From: GCA-2684655 sp045105235
Lineage (GTDB): Bacteria; Planctomycetota; UBA1135; UBA2386
Length of the DNA stretch: 64,000 nucleotides
Direction: 5' to 3'
Assembly: GCA_045105235.1 (NCBI GenBank)
Contig: JBGCDH010000001.1
Location: forward strand, 92,103-156,102
Shown: one piece after another, positions 59,809 to 64,000 of the stretch
Layout: each line of letters begins with the position of its first letter
Numbering within the stretch: position 1 is the first letter of the stretch
Notes under the pieces: model-generated
What the model was told of the DNA's origin: nothing
Databases searched by the model: none
What the model saw: only the letters and a program-made list of their open reading frames with translations
Translations under genes and position numbers: made by a program

Positions 59809-62442
59809 CTACCTGCCGAACGGAACTTCGTTGATCCAACGGAAGCCGCGCTTGATGAGCAGGCGATCGGGCACTTCTTGCGCCGCCGCGCGCTCCGGTG
59901 CGCGCGTCCAGTCTCGATGCAAACGCTCGCCGTAGTAGTAGAGCGAGACGCCGAAGCATGACACCAGCACCAACACCTTAAGCAGCAACCCCAACCACCA
60001 CATGCTGCGCATGTTCCAGATGCTGACGGTCTCAAACCTCTCGATCGAACGGTTCGTCACGAACAGAGCCAGCAGCCGCCCCGCATCGGGAATCAACACC
60101 AGCATCCCCATCACCATGAGGTGGGTCGAATACAGCTTGACCGGCACGTCATAGCAGTAGTTGAGCATGGCAACGTTGACCATGACGCCAACCGCAACCA
60201 AAGCGCCCAACGTCGCCGTCCGGCGCCAGACCAGAAGCAGCGTCGCCACCATTTCGCCCAGCCCCGCGAAAACGGTGTAGGCATGCGAAGAGGCCATAAA
60301 CGACCACAAAACACCCATCGGAGAAGACTCGCCCCAGGTGCGGTCCAATCGACCTTCGGACATCGATCCGAACTGGTTGCCGACGATGTTGATCTTCGCC
60401 AGCCCGTAGCCGAGCAGGATGAATGCGAGCACATAGCGCAAGTAGCTGCGCATCAGGTCCAAACCGGCGGCCTGCGGGCGCGCGCGATGGCGCAGCATCA
60501 GCGGCGTCAACACCAAGGAAACGGCGAGCGCGACCCCAAAGAAGCCGAGCACCACCAGGTAGCTCTCGGTCGTATCGCCGCTGCCGTTTCCCGCAGACGG
60601 CACGAGGGGGCCCTCGATGCCGACGAAGGTGCTGCCAATCCAGTGGGCCAGGTCCGCCTTCCACGCAGCAACTGTCCGGGCAATCACGCCAGCAGCGGCG
60701 CCACACCCTTGGCCAAACGCCCCCAAGCGTTCATGCGCGAAGAAGCTGAGGACGCTGGTCAGCAGCATCGGAGCGCAGTAGAGCAACCAGTAGATCGCCG
60801 TGAAGCGAAAGGCGAACGAGCCGACAACGCCAACGCGCAGCGGCACGCGCGCGGCCTCGACGTCGAGGCCTTCGTCCAAGTCTGGAACCGGGCCACGCAC
60901 GCGCACCGCCCGCATGCCCAGCACAAACAGCAGCATGGCGAGGGCAGGCAGCACCAGCCACGGCGTCCAAAAGGCCTGCTGTGGCGCGTTGACCGCGTCC
61001 AGCTTGGCGCGATCGATCAGCGAGAGCGTGGTCGCCGTGTTCGCATCGACAGCAGCGAGACTGGCACCGTCTAAGGACGCAACGCACGGCGCCATGACCA
61101 GCATGCCGACCGTGATGCGCGTTGCATCCTCTGCAACATCGAGCACGATTTCGTGCTCCTGCCAGTCGTCGCTGCGGATTGGGCGGTCGCCCATGTTGTC
61201 AAACGCGCCTCGCTGCCGATTGCCGTTGGCGTCCTTGGGTCGGTCGACCCGCATCCACAGCCGCACCGGAGCGCCGCGCGCCACGTCAGCCGTCTTGACT
61301 GCTGCGGCAAAGCGAACGCGCTGACCGCGCCAACGCGCCGCGTCCAGCGACTGACTCAGGTTGGCGAGCATGCCGCCGGGGCGCTCGGACACGGACGTGC
61401 TGGCATCGACCTGCGCATACCGATCGGCCTCGAATGCGCCCTCGTCGACAATCTGCAGAGTCGCACCGAACCTCGACGAGTGCCGCCAACCGACAAACCC
61501 GCCGTCACCGTCGACCTCTTCGAAACCGCCGTTCTGAAAGTCGTCGGGCACAACCGGCACGGGCTCTTGCGCGGCCCCGGAAGGGGATCCACTTGCAGGC
61601 GATCCAGTAGAGGGCGAGGCAGTGGAAGGCGAGGCGGCGGATGACGATCTGGCTGCCGGAGTTTCCGCGGCCGGAGAACCTGCCGGCGCAGCCTGCGTGG
61701 AGCCCTGGCCCACAGCCGCGTCGCCCGAACCAACTCTGCCCGAGCCAGCTCCGCCCGGGCGACCGCCGTTCTCTTCCGGCTCATCCGCAGCAAGCTCCGG
61801 CTCAGGCACAGCCGCTCCCGTCGTCGGCACAGAAACCGCCGACACCTCTTCGAGCGTGACGCCATCCACCCAAGCCGAGCCGGTTCCGATGATGAACGCC
61901 CCGAACACGATGCGCGACGCGTCAGCGGCAACGTCGAGCACAACGTCGAACGTCTGCCACTCCACACTCTGGATCGGACGATCGCCCATGTTGTCAAACG
62001 CGCCGATCTGCCGATTGCCGTTGGCGTCGTCGGGCCGATCGACACGCATCCACAGCTGCACACGCGAATCGTCGCCCAGATCCGCCGTGTGAACAGCGGC
62101 GCGATAGCGGACGCGCTTGCCGCGCCATGGCTCGGCGTCGACACCGTGCATCAGGTTGGTAAAGCGCTGCGCATCGCCAACCGGATCGCGCGCGTCGATA
62201 TGCGCGCATCGCTCACCATCCACCGCCCCCTCCGCCTCAACCGACACCTTCGCTCCTGCACCCGACACGAACCGCCAGCCCGCGGGGGCGCCGTTCGAAC
62301 CCAGCCCTTCTTCAAAGGACGCGTTGCTAGGCTGCCCCGCACCGACAGAACCGGCATCCTGCGCAACCCCGCGAGACGGAGCCAACGCGAACACGAGCGA
62401 AGTAGTGACGAGAGTCGCGAGCCGAAGGGTAGAGCTGATCAT
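59809..62442 (-). CDS. Membrane protein: two CBM-like modules fused to DoxX-like domain
   Basis: The 877-residue protein begins MISSTLRLATLVTTSLVFAL, a signal peptide. Two duplicated modules of about 160 residues (about 45-205 and 305-470), each ending in WMRVDRP-x-DANGNRQ-x-GAFDNMGDRPI and then VLDVA-x-DA-x-RI, look like carbohydrate-binding CBM4/9-like sandwiches. Between them is a Pro/Ala/Ser linker with 15-bp repeats. The C-terminal half (from about 505) has about seven helices, including LRYVLAFILLGYGLAKI, DoxX-like (with HLMVMGMLVLIPDAGRLLAL). Combination of external binding modules with a DoxX-like core is unusual. Start is ATG at 62442. Confidence 0.75.
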   Translation of the reverse strand: MISSTLRLATLVTTSLVFALAPSRGVAQDAGSVGAGQPSNASFEEGLGSNGAPAGWRFVSGAGAKVSVEAEGAVDGERCAHIDARDPVGDAQRFTNLMHGVDAEPWRGKRVRYRAAVHTADLGDDSRVQLWMRVDRPDDANGNRQIGAFDNMGDRPIQSVEWQTFDVVLDVAADASRIVFGAFIIGTGSAWVDGVTLEEVSAVSVPTTGAAVPEPELAADEPEENGGRPGGAGSGRVGSGDAAVGQGSTQAAPAGSPAAETPAARSSSAASPSTASPSTGSPASGSPSGAAQEPVPVVPDDFQNGGFEEVDGDGGFVGWRHSSRFGATLQIVDEGAFEADRYAQVDASTSVSERPGGMLANLSQSLDAARWRGQRVRFAAAVKTADVARGAPVRLWMRVDRPKDANGNRQRGAFDNMGDRPIRSDDWQEHEIVLDVAEDATRITVGMLVMAPCVASLDGASLAAVDANTATTLSLIDRAKLDAVNAPQQAFWTPWLVLPALAMLLFVLGMRAVRVRGPVPDLDEGLDVEAARVPLRVGVVGSFAFRFTAIYWLLYCAPMLLTSVLSFFAHERLGAFGQGCGAAAGVIARTVAAWKADLAHWIGSTFVGIEGPLVPSAGNGSGDTTESYLVVLGFFGVALAVSLVLTPLMLRHRARPQAAGLDLMRSYLRYVLAFILLGYGLAKINIVGNQFGSMSEGRLDRTWGESSPMGVLWSFMASSHAYTVFAGLGEMVATLLLVWRRTATLGALVAVGVMVNVAMLNYCYDVPVKLYSTHLMVMGMLVLIPDAGRLLALFVTNRSIERFETVSIWNMRSMWWLGLLLKVLVLVSCFGVSLYYYGERLHRDWTRAPERAAAQEVPDRLLIKRGFRWINEVPFGR
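61586..61645. repeat. 15-bp tandem repeat, 4 copies, in the CBM/DoxX linker
   Basis: Units at 61586-61600, 61601-61615, 61616-61630 and 61631-61645, consensus GATCCAGTAGAGGGC/GAGGCAGTGGAAGGC, encode Ser-Pro-Ser-Thr-type pentapeptides on the minus strand. A second weaker 15-bp set lies at 61723-61767. Confidence 0.78.
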
Positions 62443-62619
62443 GCCGTGGTTCTCGAATACGTCGCGCGTGCGCAGCATGCGAGGACGCCTCGCGTGCTTT
62501 GTTCGCCCCAGAACGTAGCGCGCCGTAGCCCCTGCCGGGCTCCAACGCCGCCAGACGGGCGAATCGCCACACGGGACGGAAATGCGCTGCCAGCGAATGC
62601 TCCACTACCGCGCGGCGTA

Positions 62620-64000
62620 TCAGCCCACCACAGCGTCGTGATCGAGCCCGAATCGAGTTAGGTACTTGCGCAGCCGATCCGCATCATTGCTTGAGCTCTT
62701 GCGGATTCGTGACGCGGCAAAGAGCTCGCGCCCCGCGGCTGACAGCGTCGCGTGCCGCCGGCATACCCGCACAACGGCGGCAAGCTGCACGCGGTCGAAA
62801 CGGTCCAGCGCAGCCAGCTCGTCCTTGCCCAGCAGGCCAACCAGCAGCTCATCATCGGCATGTTCTCCCGAGCCCGAGCCGCCGGCCGAACCGCCGCTCG
62901 CAGAGTCCCCACGCTGCCAGTCGCGACGCAAGCGCTCCATCTCGCCCGCGACATCTTCCTCGGTAATGCGGCCGCCGTCGGCGAGCGTGCACATGCGCGT
63001 CATGCTGGCGTTGAGGTCACGAAAGTTGCCGAGCCACAGCCCTTCGTGCGACGTCGCAAACGCCAGGTAGCGACGTCGTGCTTCGGCAGCAAAGTGCACG
63101 CGCCGACCAACCTCCGCGGAGTAGCGCTGCAGCTCGTAGTCGACGTTGGGCTCGAGGTCTTCGATGCGGTCCTTGAGACCTGGCAAGCGATACGTCCACA
63201 GATTGATGCGCGCCAGCAGGTCCTCGCGAAACGAACCCGCAGCGACGTCGCGGCCGAGGTCGCGGTTGGTGCCTGCGATCAGCTGGAAGTCGCTCTGCGC
63301 CTCCTTGTCGCTGCCGAGCGGCAGGAAGCGCTTGTCCTCGAGCGCGCGCAGCAACATCGCCTGCTCATCGAGGCCGAGCTCGCCGATCTCGTCGAGAAAG
63401 AGCAGCCCCGTATCCGCGGCGCGAAGCAGGCCGGGGCGCTCGCTGGTGGCGCCGGTGAACGAACCCTTCTTGTGGCCAAACAGCGTCGAGTGCGCACCGT
63501 CGCCGCGAATCGTCGCACAGTTGACCTCAACAAAGGGTCCCTGCAGCTGATGCCGCTGTTTCTTGAGCTCATAGATCTGCTTGGCAAGCTGCGACTTTCC
63601 GGCGCCCGTCGGCCCCATCAGCAGCATCGGCGCCGTCGATGCTGGCGCGACGCGCTCGACCTGCGTGATCAATTGGTTGAACGCGTCGTTCTCCGTCTGG
63701 ATGCCGGACTTGAGCAGCGACTCACCTTGCTCATGCTCTTGCGCAAAGCGCTGGGCAAGCCGGTCAAACCGCGACAGGTCGAGATCGATGATCTGCCATG
63801 TGCCGACCTTGCTGCCGCGAACACCATCGCGAGCGGTCGGCGGCCCCGTCTGCAGCAGACGCGCGGGAAAGTGCCGCGTCTCGGTCAGCAAGAACAAGCA
63901 AATCTGCGCCACGTGCGTGCCCGTCGTCATGTGCACCAGCACGTCTGCGCTTTCGGGATCGAGCGCGAGGGCGTGCGACTGCGACAGCAACATGTCGAAG
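62620..64000 (-). CDS. rtcR: RtcR sigma-54-dependent RNA-repair regulator (5' end outside window)
   Basis: The frame is open to the right edge (about 460 residues visible). An N-terminal CARF-like part, cut by the edge, ends near TWQIIDLDLSRFDRLAQRF. The AAA+ domain has Walker A MGPTGAGKSQLAKQ, the sigma-54 contact loop KKGSFTGATSE (GxFTGA), Walker B LLFLDEIGELGLDEQ, FQLIAGTNRDLG and arginine-finger region GSFREDLLARINLWTYRLP. The C-terminus holds the DNA-binding HTH (QLAAVVRVCRRHATLSAAGR). RtcR activates rtcBA RNA ligase/cyclase genes when its CARF domain binds a ligand; no rtcB or rtcA is in the window. The downstream CBM/DoxX gene starts 177 bases later. Confidence 0.92.
   Translation of the reverse strand, partial: FDMLLSQSHALALDPESADVLVHMTTGTHVAQICLFLLTETRHFPARLLQTGPPTARDGVRGSKVGTWQIIDLDLSRFDRLAQRFAQEHEQGESLLKSGIQTENDAFNQLITQVERVAPASTAPMLLMGPTGAGKSQLAKQIYELKKQRHQLQGPFVEVNCATIRGDGAHSTLFGHKKGSFTGATSERPGLLRAADTGLLFLDEIGELGLDEQAMLLRALEDKRFLPLGSDKEAQSDFQLIAGTNRDLGRDVAAGSFREDLLARINLWTYRLPGLKDRIEDLEPNVDYELQRYSAEVGRRVHFAAEARRRYLAFATSHEGLWLGNFRDLNASMTRMCTLADGGRITEEDVAGEMERLRRDWQRGDSASGGSAGGSGSGEHADDELLVGLLGKDELAALDRFDRVQLAAVVRVCRRHATLSAAGRELFAASRIRKSSSNDADRLRKYLTRFGLDHDAVVG

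Noticed and set aside
1..64000. CRISPR array, insertion sequences, prophage or integrase
   Set aside because: No evenly spaced repeats with unique spacers, no transposase motif, no integrase or phage structural gene was seen.
1..64000. tRNA or rRNA genes
   Set aside because: No TTCGA-loop cloverleaf or conserved rRNA blocks stood out in the gaps; gaps are short.

Overview
The window is a high-GC bacterial chromosome segment that most resembles a planctomycete or a close relative. The indicators are a paired DUF1552 and DUF1592/1588-type haem-motif gene set, a formylglycine sulfatase beside a beta-propeller glycosidase, secreted HEAT-repeat, FG-GAP and beta-helix proteins, an ECF sigma/anti-sigma/CHAT cluster, and starts that mostly lack clear Shine-Dalgarno sequences. 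Species was not determined. I found no rRNA, tRNA, insertion sequence, prophage or CRISPR array. Coding density is high, with many 4-base ATGA or GTGA overlaps that define short operons. Very long antisense frames are a by-product of GC content and were discarded.

Layout. 1-3.4 kb: end of a membrane protein, a small DUF6958-like protein, a PLP threonine/serine dehydratase-like enzyme and a lipoprotein-like GH43-type propeller, divergent from a sulfatase (3.4-4.9 kb). 4.9-10.4 kb (minus): MGH1-like glycosidase, two glycosyltransferases and TruC. 10.5-12 kb: acyl-CoA ligase. 12.1-16.7 kb (minus): orphan DNA methyltransferase and the DUF1552/DUF1592 pair. 16.8-20.4 kb: MtfA-like peptidase, a secreted helical protein and a DinB-like protein. 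20.5-23.8 kb: fused E1 alpha-beta dehydrogenase overlapping a FabD-like acyltransferase. 23.8-28.4 kb (minus): secreted alpha/beta hydrolase, pentahaem cytochrome and class A beta-lactamase-like serine hydrolase; a 23S-type uracil methyltransferase is divergent. 29.7-33.6 kb (minus): HEAT protein, LamG-like secreted protein, DEDD exonuclease.

33.8-36.8 kb: AraC regulator divergent from an NmrA-like reductase and two small membrane proteins. 36.9-38.9 kb: hydroxyacyl-CoA dehydrogenase/enoyl-CoA hydratase fusion in the order opposite to FadB. 38.9-40.7 kb: YitT/YczE-like membrane protein, EEP phosphatase, two-helix membrane protein. 40.8-48 kb: FG-GAP protein, then the ECF sigma/anti-sigma/CHAT operon and a beta-helix protein. 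48.2-50.3 kb: two-subunit sodium symporter. 50.4-58.7 kb: shikimate genes aroB, an aroA-aroK fusion and aroC, interrupted by two convergent secreted-protein genes. 58.7-64 kb (minus): thioredoxin-fold protein lacking CxxC, lipoprotein, duplicated CBM-like/DoxX-like membrane protein, and RtcR running off the right edge.

Three themes stand out. First, several unrelated secreted proteins seem to end in a related C-terminal beta-rich domain. Second, 9-17 bp tandem repeats, most often 15 bp and in frame, recur in linkers and just after stop codons. Third, the aroB then aroA-aroK order matches the first three modules of the eukaryotic AROM polypeptide. These are readings by eye; no database search or structure prediction was run.
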